In this document: piece by piece, positions 8,865-17,152 of the stretch
Numbering within the stretch: the first letter of the stretch is position 1
Layout: each line of letters begins with the position of its first letter
Assembly: GCA_000526575.1 (NCBI GenBank)
Contig: JAGI01000002.1
Coordinates: 1,178,001-1,242,000, forward strand
Reading direction: 5' to 3'
DNA from: Clostridium sp. 12(A)
GTDB lineage: Bacteria > Bacillota > Clostridia > Lachnospirales > Lachnospiraceae
DNA length: 64,000 nucleotides
Notes under the pieces: model-generated
The model's input: the letters and a program-made list of their open reading frames with translations, nothing else
Told to the model about the DNA's origin: nothing
The model's database searches: none
Position numbers and translations under genes: made by a program

Positions 8865-9665
8865 TTATTTATCCTCCTTCTCTTTCGGATCTGGGAATTT
8901 CACCATACCGCTGGTATAAGCCAGGGTATCGGTAGTTGCCAGATCGTAGCTGTCAGGACCATCCATCTTCTTCTCCCAATGACGCAGGATTCTGGAGCAG
9001 GTGAAGGTAAGAATAAAGTAAATGATCATGGTAATGGTAAATGCTTCAAAATAAGTATAGTACGCTCCTGCCACGCCTTTTGTGGCATAGAATAATTCAA
9101 CCACACCGATAACGGAAAGTACGCAGGTATCCTTAATATTAATGATTAAGTTGTTACCGATCTGAGGCATGATATTACGGAGAGCCTGTGGCATGATAAC
9201 ATTGACCATGGTCTGAAAATGTGTCATACCAATGGCTTTGGCGCCTTCTGTCTGACCTGGATCAATGGAAAGAATTCCGCCTCTTACCGTTTCTGCCATA
9301 TAAGCACCTGTATTGATGGACACGATGAAATATGCAGCAAATACGATGGACATATTGATCTGAAAGAGAGCCGAGGAACCATAAAATATGAACATGGCCT
9401 GGACCATCATAGGGGTTCCCCTGAAAATCTCTACGTAAACATTTAAAATAACTTTAACTGCTTTCAGCAAGACTCGTTTTACCGGGTTATCATACTTTGA
9501 AACAGGAATGGTCTGAACAATTCCCACTGCAAAACCAATGATACAGCCAATCAGTGTTCCTACAATGGCAATCGCCATTGTCTTACCGGCGCCGCTCAGG
9601 AAGGAGGGACCGTATTCCCGCAGAATAAACAGCATTCTGCCTAAAAAATCTGATGGTAAAGACAT
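8865..9665 (-). CDS. polar amino acid ABC transporter permease (HisM/GlnP type)
   Basis: 266 residues from the ATG at 9665, eight bases after AAAAGGAG; a weaker start nine codons upstream is less likely. Five or so hydrophobic spans are visible. The EAA loop that docks on the ATPase is present around AETVRGGILSIDPGQTEGAK. Polar amino-acid permeases carry exactly this SID.GQ.E.A pattern. The C-terminal 35 residues are a hydrophilic cytoplasmic tail. It lies between the binding protein and ATPase genes of the same operon. Confidence 0.92.
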   Translation of the reverse strand: MSLPSDFLGRMLFILREYGPSFLSGAGKTMAIAIVGTLIGCIIGFAVGIVQTIPVSKYDNPVKRVLLKAVKVILNVYVEIFRGTPMMVQAMFIFYGSSALFQINMSIVFAAYFIVSINTGAYMAETVRGGILSIDPGQTEGAKAIGMTHFQTMVNVIMPQALRNIMPQIGNNLIINIKDTCVLSVIGVVELFYATKGVAGAYYTYFEAFTITMIIYFILTFTCSRILRHWEKKMDGPDSYDLATTDTLAYTSGMVKFPDPKEKEDK

Positions 9666-9769
9666 ATTACCTTCTCCTTTTCTAACTGTCATTTAGACAG
9701 AACAAGCGGCACGAAGATAAGAACGCTCTTGTCCCGTGCCTGCAAGCCCTGATTCTCTTTTATTTCGTA

Positions 9770-10645
9770 CTACTTTGACAATGGCTGTACGGAAATGGCT
9801 TCTTCCATCATCTTGTCAAAGTCAGCCTTTGTCATCTTAGAAAGGACTCCGTTGATGGCATCCTTTAACTCCGTGTTGCCCTTCTTTAAGGAAACTCCGA
9901 TGTTAATGTCTTCGTCAGATACCTTGAAGTCACCGTCTGTACCGGTAAAGTCAAGAAGCTTAAAATCAGGATAAGCAATTAATGCTGCTTGTCCGGTAGG
10001 TTTGTCTGTTACTACCACGTCACATCTGCCAGAGCTTAAAGCTACTAACATGGCAGGTGCGGATTCCATAGCCGGCTGGATATCTGCATTGGGGATCTGA
10101 GGAAGGCAGCTGTCATACCAGATGGTATTTAACTGGGAAGTACCAGTTGCACCAGAAAGATCTGCTACGCTTTTTGCATTCTCATATTTGCCGCCGCCCT
10201 TTACAAGGGCTACGATGGTCGCATAGTAATATGGATCTGTAAAATCTACTGACTGGAGGCGCTCTGCTGTAATGGACTGTCCTGCAATGACGCAGTCAAC
10301 CTTGCCAGACTGAACAGCAGGAACTAAAGAATCCCAGTCCAGCTTTACGATCTCAAGGCCGTATCCAAGTTCATCTGCAATTTTCTTAGCCATCATAACA
10401 TCATAGCCGTAAGCAAAATCAGAACCACCGGAAATAGGAACTGCTCCATTGGCATCATTTGACTGGGTCCAGTTATAAGGCGCATAACTACACTCCATAG
10501 CAACTTTCAGTACTTTCTTACCGTCTGCATCTTTACCAGCTGCAGTGGTTCCTTTTCCAGCACCTCCGCCGCAGGCAGTAAGAGCTGCCGCCGCAAGGGA
10601 AACTGCTAAAAGAGTTGATGCAATTTTCTTTATTGTCTTTTTCAT
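9770..10645 (-). CDS. amino acid ABC transporter substrate-binding lipoprotein
   Basis: 291 residues. A lipoprotein signal peptide ends in LTAC (Cys at about 25), followed by a Gly/Thr-rich linker. The mature part has the SBP_bac_3 fold: LKVAMECSYAPYNW near the start, GYDVMMAKKIADELGY, SGKVDCVIAGQSITAERLQSVDFTDPYYY, and the second-lobe CDVVVTDKPTG. It delivers a polar amino acid to the adjacent permease. It is first in the operon behind a consensus promoter. A modest hairpin around 9703-9746 sits between it and the permease and could favour excess binding protein. Confidence 0.93.
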   Translation of the reverse strand: MKKTIKKIASTLLAVSLAAAALTACGGGAGKGTTAAGKDADGKKVLKVAMECSYAPYNWTQSNDANGAVPISGGSDFAYGYDVMMAKKIADELGYGLEIVKLDWDSLVPAVQSGKVDCVIAGQSITAERLQSVDFTDPYYYATIVALVKGGGKYENAKSVADLSGATGTSQLNTIWYDSCLPQIPNADIQPAMESAPAMLVALSSGRCDVVVTDKPTGQAALIAYPDFKLLDFTGTDGDFKVSDEDINIGVSLKKGNTELKDAINGVLSKMTKADFDKMMEEAISVQPLSK

Positions 10646-10697
10646 AACTGTTTTCTCCTCTTCTTGCCAAAATGAACTCTATGTAATAAATAGGTTC

Positions 10698-10726
10698 ATT
10701 ATAAAAAGATTTTTATTCCTTGTCAA
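10698..10726 (-). promoter_or_regulatory. consensus sigma-A promoter of the amino-acid ABC operon
   Basis: TTGACA (10726-10721), 17-base spacer, TATAAT (10703-10698) on minus: a perfect vegetative promoter. The -35 hexamer lies inside the last codons of engB (Leu-Asp-Lys). Confidence 0.85.
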
Positions 10727-11312
10727 GACTATTTGCGTAATCTGATATCAGCTCCCAAATTTCATCCCTTCCCTGCTTTGTTTCCGCAGAAAAAGGAATC
10801 ACAGTTACATCACTTCCGATTCCCAAACCGGTCCTCACTGTCTTAATTGCCTTCTGTACCTGGCTTCTCTTTAATTTATCCAGTTTTGTCGCGATGATTA
10901 CCGGCTGATACCCCTGATACACGATCCAGTCATACATGGTCTTATCATTGACGGAAGGTTCGTGTCTAATATCAATCAATAAGAATACGCATTGGAGCAT
11001 AGGGGATTTGTGAAGATAATTTTCAATCATCTTTCCCCATTTTGCTTTTACCTCCAGGGCTACCTTTGCATAACCGTATCCAGGAAGATCCACATAATAA
11101 AACGCATCATTGATATTGTAAAAGTTAATTGTCTGGGTCTTTCCCGGCTGGGAAGATGTCCTGGCAAATGATTTGCGGTTCATCAAAGCATTGATCAAAG
11201 AGGATTTTCCTACGTTTGATTTTCCTGCAAAGGCGAATTCCGGCTTAGTATTCTCCGGAAGCGTACTTGTAATGCCACATACCGTTTCCAGATCTACGGA
11301 TTTAATAATCAT
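10713..11312 (-). CDS. engB: ribosome biogenesis GTP-binding protein EngB (YihA/YsxC)
   Basis: 199 residues, the normal family length. G1 is GKSNVGKSSLI (about 30-40), G3 is DLPGYGYA, G4 is TKLDK and a G5-like PFSAET follows. EngB is an essential GTPase needed for assembly of the large ribosomal subunit. It starts 12 bases after the lon stop, an arrangement common in Firmicutes, so it is read from the clp/lon region. Its 3' end contains the -35 of the next transcription unit. Confidence 0.96.
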   Translation of the reverse strand: MIIKSVDLETVCGITSTLPENTKPEFAFAGKSNVGKSSLINALMNRKSFARTSSQPGKTQTINFYNINDAFYYVDLPGYGYAKVALEVKAKWGKMIENYLHKSPMLQCVFLLIDIRHEPSVNDKTMYDWIVYQGYQPVIIATKLDKLKRSQVQKAIKTVRTGLGIGSDVTVIPFSAETKQGRDEIWELISDYANSLDKE

Positions 11313-11324
11313 ATGATTTCCTTT

Positions 11325-13643
11325 CTATTCCTGGAGAAATGCCTCCTGTAAGACCTCTGACATATGCTTTACATACACGATGGTAAGATTCCCGATAATC
11401 TCATCTGAAAGCTCCAGAATATCAGATTTATTCTTAAATGGAACCAGCACGGTTTCCACATGTGCCATACGGGCAGCCAGTATCTTCTCTTTCAGACCAC
11501 CGATAGGCAGCACACGGCCTCTCAGGGTTATTTCTCCAGTCATGGCCACCTTTGCCTTTACTTTGCGGTTAATGACCGCAGAAAGCATGGCTGTTGCCAT
11601 GGTGATGCCTGCCGAAGGACCATCCTTTGGAACGGCCCCTTCCGGTATATGAAGATGGATGTCGTGCTTTTCAAAATAATTATCTGCCACCTTGTAGTCC
11701 GGGCAAACCGAACGCACGTAACTAAGCGCCGTCCGGGCAGATTCCTTCATGACATCTCCCATCTGTCCGGTGAGGGAAAGATTTCCTTTTCCAGGCATAA
11801 CATTGACTTCGATCTGCAGGGTACTTCCTCCAACACTGGTCCAGGCAAGGCCTCTTACGATTCCAACCTCATCATCCTCATTGACATCCTCAAAGGTTAC
11901 CTTCTCTTTTCCCAAGTATGTTTCAAGATTCAAATCAGTAATCTCGATGACCTCTTTTTTGTTCTCCAAAAATTGTCTGGCAGCTTTACGGTATACAGCA
12001 CCGATCCTTCTCTCCAGTGTTCTGACACCTGCTTCTCTTGTATAATTGTGAATTATTTTTTCAAGGGCTTTATCTGTGATGGTGACCTGACTCTCTGTCA
12101 GCCCATTCTTTTCCCTTTGCTTTCTTACTAAGTAATTCTTTGCAATATGGAATTTTTCATTCTCCGTATAGCTGGTTACTTCAATTAATTCCATACGGTC
12201 AAGGAGCGGCCCCGGTATGGTTGTGGTCGTATTAGCCGTAGCAATGAATAAAACATTGGATAAATCAATGGGAAGCTCGATATAATGATCCCGGAACTTT
12301 ACATTCTGTTCACTGTCAAGGACTTCTAAAAGGGCGGAAGAAGTATCTCCCTTGTAATCTCTGCTAACCTTATCGATTTCATCCAAAAGCATAAGAGGAT
12401 TGCTGACTCCTGCCTGTCTTAGAGCCTCTGCAATTCTTCCCGGCATCGCACCTACATATGTTTTCCTGTGACCCCTGATCTCCGCTTCGTCCCTGACTCC
12501 GCCCAGGCTGATTCTTACATATTCCTTATTCAGTGCCTTTGCCACTGAGCGGGCGATGGAGGTTTTACCGGTTCCTGGAGGTCCCACCAGACAAACGATA
12601 GGGCTTGTTCCTTTTTTTGTCAGCGTACGGACTGCAAGGTATTCAAGAATACGTTCCTTCACCTTTAAAAGGCCATAATGGTCCTCATTTAATATATCTT
12701 CGGCATGGGTTATGCTGTTGTTATCCTTAGAAACCTTTTTCCAGGGAAGCTCCAAAACAGTCTCTAAGTACATGCGCACTACGTTGGCCTCCTGGCTGCC
12801 GCCTGGCATCGCCTTAAAGCGCTCAATTTCCTTTTGGATTTTATCTTTAATTTCCTTATCAGCCTTTAATGATTTTAACCGCTTGTTGTATTCATCTGCA
12901 TCGCTAAGAGGATTATCCTCTCCTAACTCTTCCCGGATTACCTTTAACTGCTCTCTTAAAATATAATCCTTCTGGTTTTTATCAATTCGATCTTTTACCT
13001 GAGACTGTAATTCCCGTTTTACCTTTGTGACCTCAATTTCAGTCAAAAGATGCTTCATGACTAGGGCATACCTTTCATCCAGCATAATGCTCTCTAATAC
13101 CTGCTGGCGTACCTGGTAATCCCAGGAAAGCTGCACGGCGATCTGATCCAGAAGCTCCCCTAAATCTGACAGTACTAAAAGACCAGGAATCACTTCTTTA
13201 GAAAGCCTCTGGTTCTCCTTGCCGTATTCTGAAAGCTTATCCTGAACAATCTGCAGCATAGCCTGTTTTGTAACATCATCTATCATCTCATCAAATTCAA
13301 ATACTGTATCGATTTCTCCCACCAGCATGGGTTCTTCATTCTCAAGAGCCAAAAGCTCTGCACGTTCCAGACCTTCCACCATAACACGGATTACATTGCC
13401 AGGCATCTTTACCAGCTGCTTGATAACAGCAACCGTACCGATGGAATGCAGTCCCCCGAAATCAGGATTCTCTTCTTCCGAATCCCTCTGGGTGACGAGA
13501 CACACCTTCTGGTCTCCAACCATTGCTTTTTCTACGGCTGTCGCAGACTTTGGCCGGCTGATATCAAAATGTAACATCATTTTGGGAAGAACCGTCATGC
13601 CGCGCAGGGCGATAACTGGCATTGTGATTGTCTTATGCACCAT
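11325..13643 (-). CDS. lon: ATP-dependent protease Lon
   Basis: 772 residues from the ATG at 13643, seven bases after AAGGAGA. An in-frame extension of 23 residues further upstream would run into the terminator hairpin and lacks homology-like sequence. The N-terminal substrate-binding LON domain is at about 8-200. The AAA module has Walker A GPPGTGKTS near 355 and a Walker B-like MLLDEIDK. The C-terminal protease domain has the catalytic Ser in KDGPSAGI (about 680) and the Lys in LKEKILAA. Lon degrades misfolded and regulatory proteins in the cytoplasm. It lies downstream of clpX with a terminator-like hairpin in between. Confidence 0.97.
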   Translation of the reverse strand: MVHKTITMPVIALRGMTVLPKMMLHFDISRPKSATAVEKAMVGDQKVCLVTQRDSEEENPDFGGLHSIGTVAVIKQLVKMPGNVIRVMVEGLERAELLALENEEPMLVGEIDTVFEFDEMIDDVTKQAMLQIVQDKLSEYGKENQRLSKEVIPGLLVLSDLGELLDQIAVQLSWDYQVRQQVLESIMLDERYALVMKHLLTEIEVTKVKRELQSQVKDRIDKNQKDYILREQLKVIREELGEDNPLSDADEYNKRLKSLKADKEIKDKIQKEIERFKAMPGGSQEANVVRMYLETVLELPWKKVSKDNNSITHAEDILNEDHYGLLKVKERILEYLAVRTLTKKGTSPIVCLVGPPGTGKTSIARSVAKALNKEYVRISLGGVRDEAEIRGHRKTYVGAMPGRIAEALRQAGVSNPLMLLDEIDKVSRDYKGDTSSALLEVLDSEQNVKFRDHYIELPIDLSNVLFIATANTTTTIPGPLLDRMELIEVTSYTENEKFHIAKNYLVRKQREKNGLTESQVTITDKALEKIIHNYTREAGVRTLERRIGAVYRKAARQFLENKKEVIEITDLNLETYLGKEKVTFEDVNEDDEVGIVRGLAWTSVGGSTLQIEVNVMPGKGNLSLTGQMGDVMKESARTALSYVRSVCPDYKVADNYFEKHDIHLHIPEGAVPKDGPSAGITMATAMLSAVINRKVKAKVAMTGEITLRGRVLPIGGLKEKILAARMAHVETVLVPFKNKSDILELSDEIIGNLTIVYVKHMSEVLQEAFLQE

Positions 13644-13664
13644 AATGTTCTCTCCTTTGCATTC

Positions 13665-13700
13665 AAAAAGGTGTTGCAGCAGTTTTCTCGCTGTAACACC
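13665..13700 (-). terminator. terminator or attenuator between clpX and lon
   Basis: On minus, GGTGTTACAGC pairs over 11 positions (one G-U) with GCTGCAACACC across a 9-base loop and is followed by TTTTT. It lies 20 bases after the clpX stop and 22 bases before the lon start, so it should limit read-through into lon. Confidence 0.75.
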
Positions 13701-13720
13701 TTCCCGACTCATGCAGGGAT

Positions 13721-15022
13721 CTATGCGATCTCGCCTGTTTTATCTTTTCTAAGCTTTTGGGCCAGCGATTTTCTGGGAACTGTCGTATCCCGGAAGATGA
13801 GTTCTGGCTCACCTGTCTTATCTACAACTTCCTTGGTAATCTTGCAGATTCCGATGTTGCTGTCGGAAGGAATTTCATACATCAGCTCCATCATCACGCT
13901 TTCCATGATGGAACGAAGACCTCTGGCACCGGTTTTTCTCTCTACGGCCAGCTCTGCAATTCTTTCTACCGCTTCCTTGGACAGTTCAAGTTTTACATCG
14001 TCAAGTTCAAACAATTTCTGGTATTGTTTTACCAGAGCATTCTTTGGCTCTGTTAATATCTTAACCAGTGCCTCCCTGTCTAAAAGCTCCAGGGAAACAG
14101 TAATCGGCACACGACCGATAAACTCTGGAATCAGACCAAACTTCACCAGATCCTGAGGAAGGGTCTTTCTTAAAAGATCATCAATATCTGTCTTATTCTT
14201 ATCTACGATTTCCGCATTAAAGCCGATAGAACCGGCACTTAAACGGCTTTCAATAATTTTTTCCAGTCCATCAAAGGCTCCGCCGCAGATGAACAAAATA
14301 TTCGTTGTATTGATCTGTAAAAGTTCCTGATGAGGATGCTTTCTTCCTCCCTGTGGAGGCACACTCGCAACCGTACCTTCCAGGATCTTTAACAGCGCCT
14401 GCTGAACACCTTCACCGGATACATCTCTTGTAATGGAGACATTCTCCGATTTCTTTGTTATCTTATCGATCTCATCGATATAGATAATTCCGTATTCCGC
14501 TCTGCTTATATCATAATCAGCTGCCTGGATTAATTTTAAAAGAATGTTTTCTACATCCTCTCCCACGTAGCCTGCTTCTGTCAGGGCAGTTGCATCTGCA
14601 ATGGCAAAAGGAACATTTAACACCTTTGCAAGGGTCTGGGCAAGGTAAGTTTTACCGGAGCCGGTAGGTCCTAACATAAGAATATTGCTCTTTTGCACAT
14701 CCACATCCAATTTCTTTCTGGATGTGATTCTCTTATAGTGGTTATAGACTGCTACTGACAATACCTTTTTTGCGTTGTCCTGACCAATCACGTAGCTGTC
14801 CAGAAATTCTTTGATTTCCTTTGGCTTCATCAGATTGATATCAGCAAAATCAGGTCCTTCTTCTTCGTGATTGTCAAATTCTTCTTCCAATATCTCTGCG
14901 CATAAATCAATGCACTCATCGCAGATATAAACATTATTGGAACCGGCAATCAATTTCTTTACCTGATCCTGGGTTTTCCCGCAAAAAGAGCATCGGATCT
15001 TTTCGTCAGTTCTGACCGGCAT
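13721..15022 (-). CDS. clpX: ATP-dependent Clp protease ATP-binding subunit ClpX
   Basis: 433 residues. The N-terminal zinc-binding domain has CSFCGKTQ (about 12-19) and CDECIDLC (about 34-41). The AAA+ core has Walker A GPTGSGKT near 118, pore loop GYVGED, Walker [10 protein letters not shown], the RKH loop in GGRKHPHQE and sensor 2 in GARGLRS. ClpX unfolds tagged proteins and feeds them to ClpP, encoded 64 bases upstream in the same direction. The order tig-clpP-clpX-lon is the usual quality-control block of clostridia. The ATG follows a GAGGTG ribosome site. Confidence 0.97.
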   Translation of the reverse strand: MPVRTDEKIRCSFCGKTQDQVKKLIAGSNNVYICDECIDLCAEILEEEFDNHEEEGPDFADINLMKPKEIKEFLDSYVIGQDNAKKVLSVAVYNHYKRITSRKKLDVDVQKSNILMLGPTGSGKTYLAQTLAKVLNVPFAIADATALTEAGYVGEDVENILLKLIQAADYDISRAEYGIIYIDEIDKITKKSENVSITRDVSGEGVQQALLKILEGTVASVPPQGGRKHPHQELLQINTTNILFICGGAFDGLEKIIESRLSAGSIGFNAEIVDKNKTDIDDLLRKTLPQDLVKFGLIPEFIGRVPITVSLELLDREALVKILTEPKNALVKQYQKLFELDDVKLELSKEAVERIAELAVERKTGARGLRSIMESVMMELMYEIPSDSNIGICKITKEVVDKTGEPELIFRDTTVPRKSLAQKLRKDKTGEIA

Positions 15023-15086
15023 ACATACACCTCATTCTTTCCTATAGTTACTTATGCTTTAAACATAAAGGTCTGCCCCAAAGGGA

Positions 15087-15674
15087 TTAACGATTGTGGT
15101 TGTAAAGTATATCATCTATCAGGCCGTATGCTTTTGCTTCATCCGCAGTCATATAATTGTCACGTTCTGTGTCGCGCTCAATTACTTCGTACGGCTGGCC
15201 TGTATTAGCTGCCAGTATATCATTTAAACGCTTTTTAATCTTTAAAATGTTATCTGCAACGATTCTGATATCCGTCGCCTGTCCCTTAGCTCCGCCTGAA
15301 GGCTGATGGATCATTACCTCAGCATTAGGAAGTGCAAATCTCTTGCCTTTTGCTCCGCCGGCTAAGAGGAAAGCACCCATACTGGCTGCCATACCCATAC
15401 AAACGGTTGAGACATCACATTTGATGTAATTCATGGTATCATAAATTGCCATACCTGCGGTAACAGAACCGCCAGGGCTATTGATATAGAGATTGATATC
15501 CTTATTAGGATCTTCTGCCTCTAAAAATAACAGCTGTGCCACAATCAGGCTTGCTGATACATCAGAAACTTCTTCACCAAGGAAAATAATTCTCTCCTTA
15601 AGAAGTCTGGAATAAATATCGTAAGAACGCTCGCCCTTACTGGTTGATTCAATGACATAAGGTACTAAACTCAT
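15087..15674 (-). CDS. clpP: ATP-dependent Clp protease proteolytic subunit ClpP
   Basis: 195 residues, the normal length. The catalytic Ser is in [13 protein letters not shown] (about 98), the His in VMIHQPSGG (about 123) and the Asp in the [15 protein letters not shown] region (about 172). It forms the tetradecameric protease chamber used by ClpX. The ATG at 15674 has a strong AGGAGG ribosome site. A hairpin without a U-tract lies between tig and this gene. Confidence 0.97.
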   Translation of the reverse strand: MSLVPYVIESTSKGERSYDIYSRLLKERIIFLGEEVSDVSASLIVAQLLFLEAEDPNKDINLYINSPGGSVTAGMAIYDTMNYIKCDVSTVCMGMAASMGAFLLAGGAKGKRFALPNAEVMIHQPSGGAKGQATDIRIVADNILKIKKRLNDILAANTGQPYEVIERDTERDNYMTADEAKAYGLIDDILYNHNR

Positions 15675-15704
15675 CTGTCTTCCTCCTGTCTCTTTTCTTC
15701 AAAG

Positions 15705-15745
15705 CCGAATAGACTCCGGACAAAAAACGTCAGGAATCTATCCGG
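15705..15745 (-). other. imperfect hairpin between tig and clpP
   Basis: On minus, CCGGATAGATTCC pairs imperfectly with GGAGTCTATTCGG across a T-rich loop. No U-tract follows, so RNA processing or stability is more likely than termination. Confidence 0.4.
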
Positions 15746-15755
15746 GTGAAACATC

Positions 15756-17042
15756 TTATACTAATTTTGCTTCCGCAACAAGAAAGTCTACTGCTTCCTG
15801 AACTGCAAGATCTTCCTTCATCTGATTGATACCGCTCTCTCCAAGATATTCTTTCACCTGGTCAGCTTCCATCTTGTAAGCTTCTGCCATGCCAGCGATT
15901 TCCTTCTCAACAGCTTCATCAGCTACTGTGATGTTCTCAGCCTTAGCAACTGCTTCTAATACAAGTCTGGTCTGAATTCTCTTAAGTGCCTGTGGCTTCA
16001 TCTGATCCTTTAAGGATTCGATTGTCATGCCTGTAAATTTCATGTACTGGTCAAGAGATAATCCCTGGCTCTGCATTCTTCTTGCATAATCGTTTACCAT
16101 GTTATTTACCTGGCTTTCGATCATTGGCTCAGGAATCTCCATGGTAGAATTCTCAACAACCTTCTGAACTACATTGTCTTCGTTCTCTGTTGCTGCTTCT
16201 TTTTCTTTCTTTTCTGCAAGCTTAACTTTGATGTCATTTTTGTACTCTTCCAAAGTTTCAAACTCAGAAACTTCACTGGCGAACTCATCGGTTAACTCAG
16301 GAAGCTCTTTTTTCTTGATTTCCTTAACGGTAACCTTGAACATAGCTGGCTTTCCGGCTAAATCTGTTGCATGGTACTCATTTGGGAATGTAACATTCAC
16401 TTCACAAGCTTCACCGATTTTCTTACCGATTAACTGCTCTTCAAATGTATCAATGAAGGAATGGGAACCGATAGTAAGAGGATAATCCTCTCCTTTTCCG
16501 CCTTCAAAAGTCTTTCCATCAACAAAACCTTCAAAATCAACGACAGTCTGGTCGCCGTCTTCCACAGCTCTGTCTTCTACAGATACCAGTCTGGAATTCT
16601 GCTCCTGAACTCTCTTTAATTCTGCAGCAATGTCTTCTTCAGTCACTTCTGCAGAAGCTTTTGTTACTTCAATTCCTTTATACTCGCCTAAAGTCACATC
16701 AGGCTTTACGGCAACAGTAGCGGTATAGATTAAGTTCTGTCCTTTTTCTACCTGTACAATGCTGATCTCTGGTCTGGAAACGATGTCCAGTCCGCTTTCT
16801 TCTGCTGCACCTGCATATGTTGCATCAAGAGCTTCGTTTACTGCATCTTCGTATAAAACGCCTGCTCCGTACATCTTTTCAATCATGGCCTGAGGAGCTT
16901 TCCCTTTTCTGAAACCTGGGATATTAAATCTGCCCTTATTCTTATTGTAAGCTGCGGTAAGCGCCTTGTCAAACTCCTCAGCCGGCACCTCTACCGTTAA
17001 CTTTGCCATGTTCTTCTCTAATTTTTCTACTTGTAAACTCAT
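15756..17042 (-). CDS. tig: trigger factor
   Basis: 428 residues from the ATG at 17042, nine bases after AAGGAGG. The 20-residue upstream extension lies in the leader. The ribosome-binding domain (about 1-115) carries the signature GFRKGKAP near 43. The FKBP-type prolyl isomerase domain is at about 150-235 (VEDGDQTVVDFEGFVDG). The C-terminal helical chaperone arms follow. It binds nascent chains at the ribosome exit tunnel. It is the first gene of the tig-clpP-clpX block and has an extended -10 promoter. Confidence 0.97.
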   Translation of the reverse strand: MSLQVEKLEKNMAKLTVEVPAEEFDKALTAAYNKNKGRFNIPGFRKGKAPQAMIEKMYGAGVLYEDAVNEALDATYAGAAEESGLDIVSRPEISIVQVEKGQNLIYTATVAVKPDVTLGEYKGIEVTKASAEVTEEDIAAELKRVQEQNSRLVSVEDRAVEDGDQTVVDFEGFVDGKTFEGGKGEDYPLTIGSHSFIDTFEEQLIGKKIGEACEVNVTFPNEYHATDLAGKPAMFKVTVKEIKKKELPELTDEFASEVSEFETLEEYKNDIKVKLAEKKEKEAATENEDNVVQKVVENSTMEIPEPMIESQVNNMVNDYARRMQSQGLSLDQYMKFTGMTIESLKDQMKPQALKRIQTRLVLEAVAKAENITVADEAVEKEIAGMAEAYKMEADQVKEYLGESGINQMKEDLAVQEAVDFLVAEAKLV

Positions 17043-17108
17043 CAATGGGTTCCTCCTTGAAATATATGTGAACCGCCATACCGACAGGGCGTTACACTTC
17101 AATTTAGC

Positions 17109-17119
17109 ATTATATCATA
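17109..17119 (-). promoter_or_regulatory. extended -10 promoter of tig
   Basis: On minus the sequence reads TATGATATAAT, an extended -10 about 70 bases before the tig start. The -35 (TGGAAT at 17 bases) is poor. The next gene upstream ends at 17153. Confidence 0.55.
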
Positions 17120-17152
17120 CTCGTCCCGTAAATTCCAGTATTATTTACGAAA

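Noticed and set aside
9703-9746. Terminator between the amino-acid binding protein and permease genes
   Set aside because: GGCACG/CGTGCC can pair, but the outer arms do not match and no U-tract follows. At most it is a weak mRNA hairpin, so I did not list it as a terminator.
11460-12131. Open frame of 223 codons on plus opposite lon
   Set aside because: It lies wholly antisense to a clear Lon protein, has no ribosome site and shows no family motif; it is a shadow of the lon codons.
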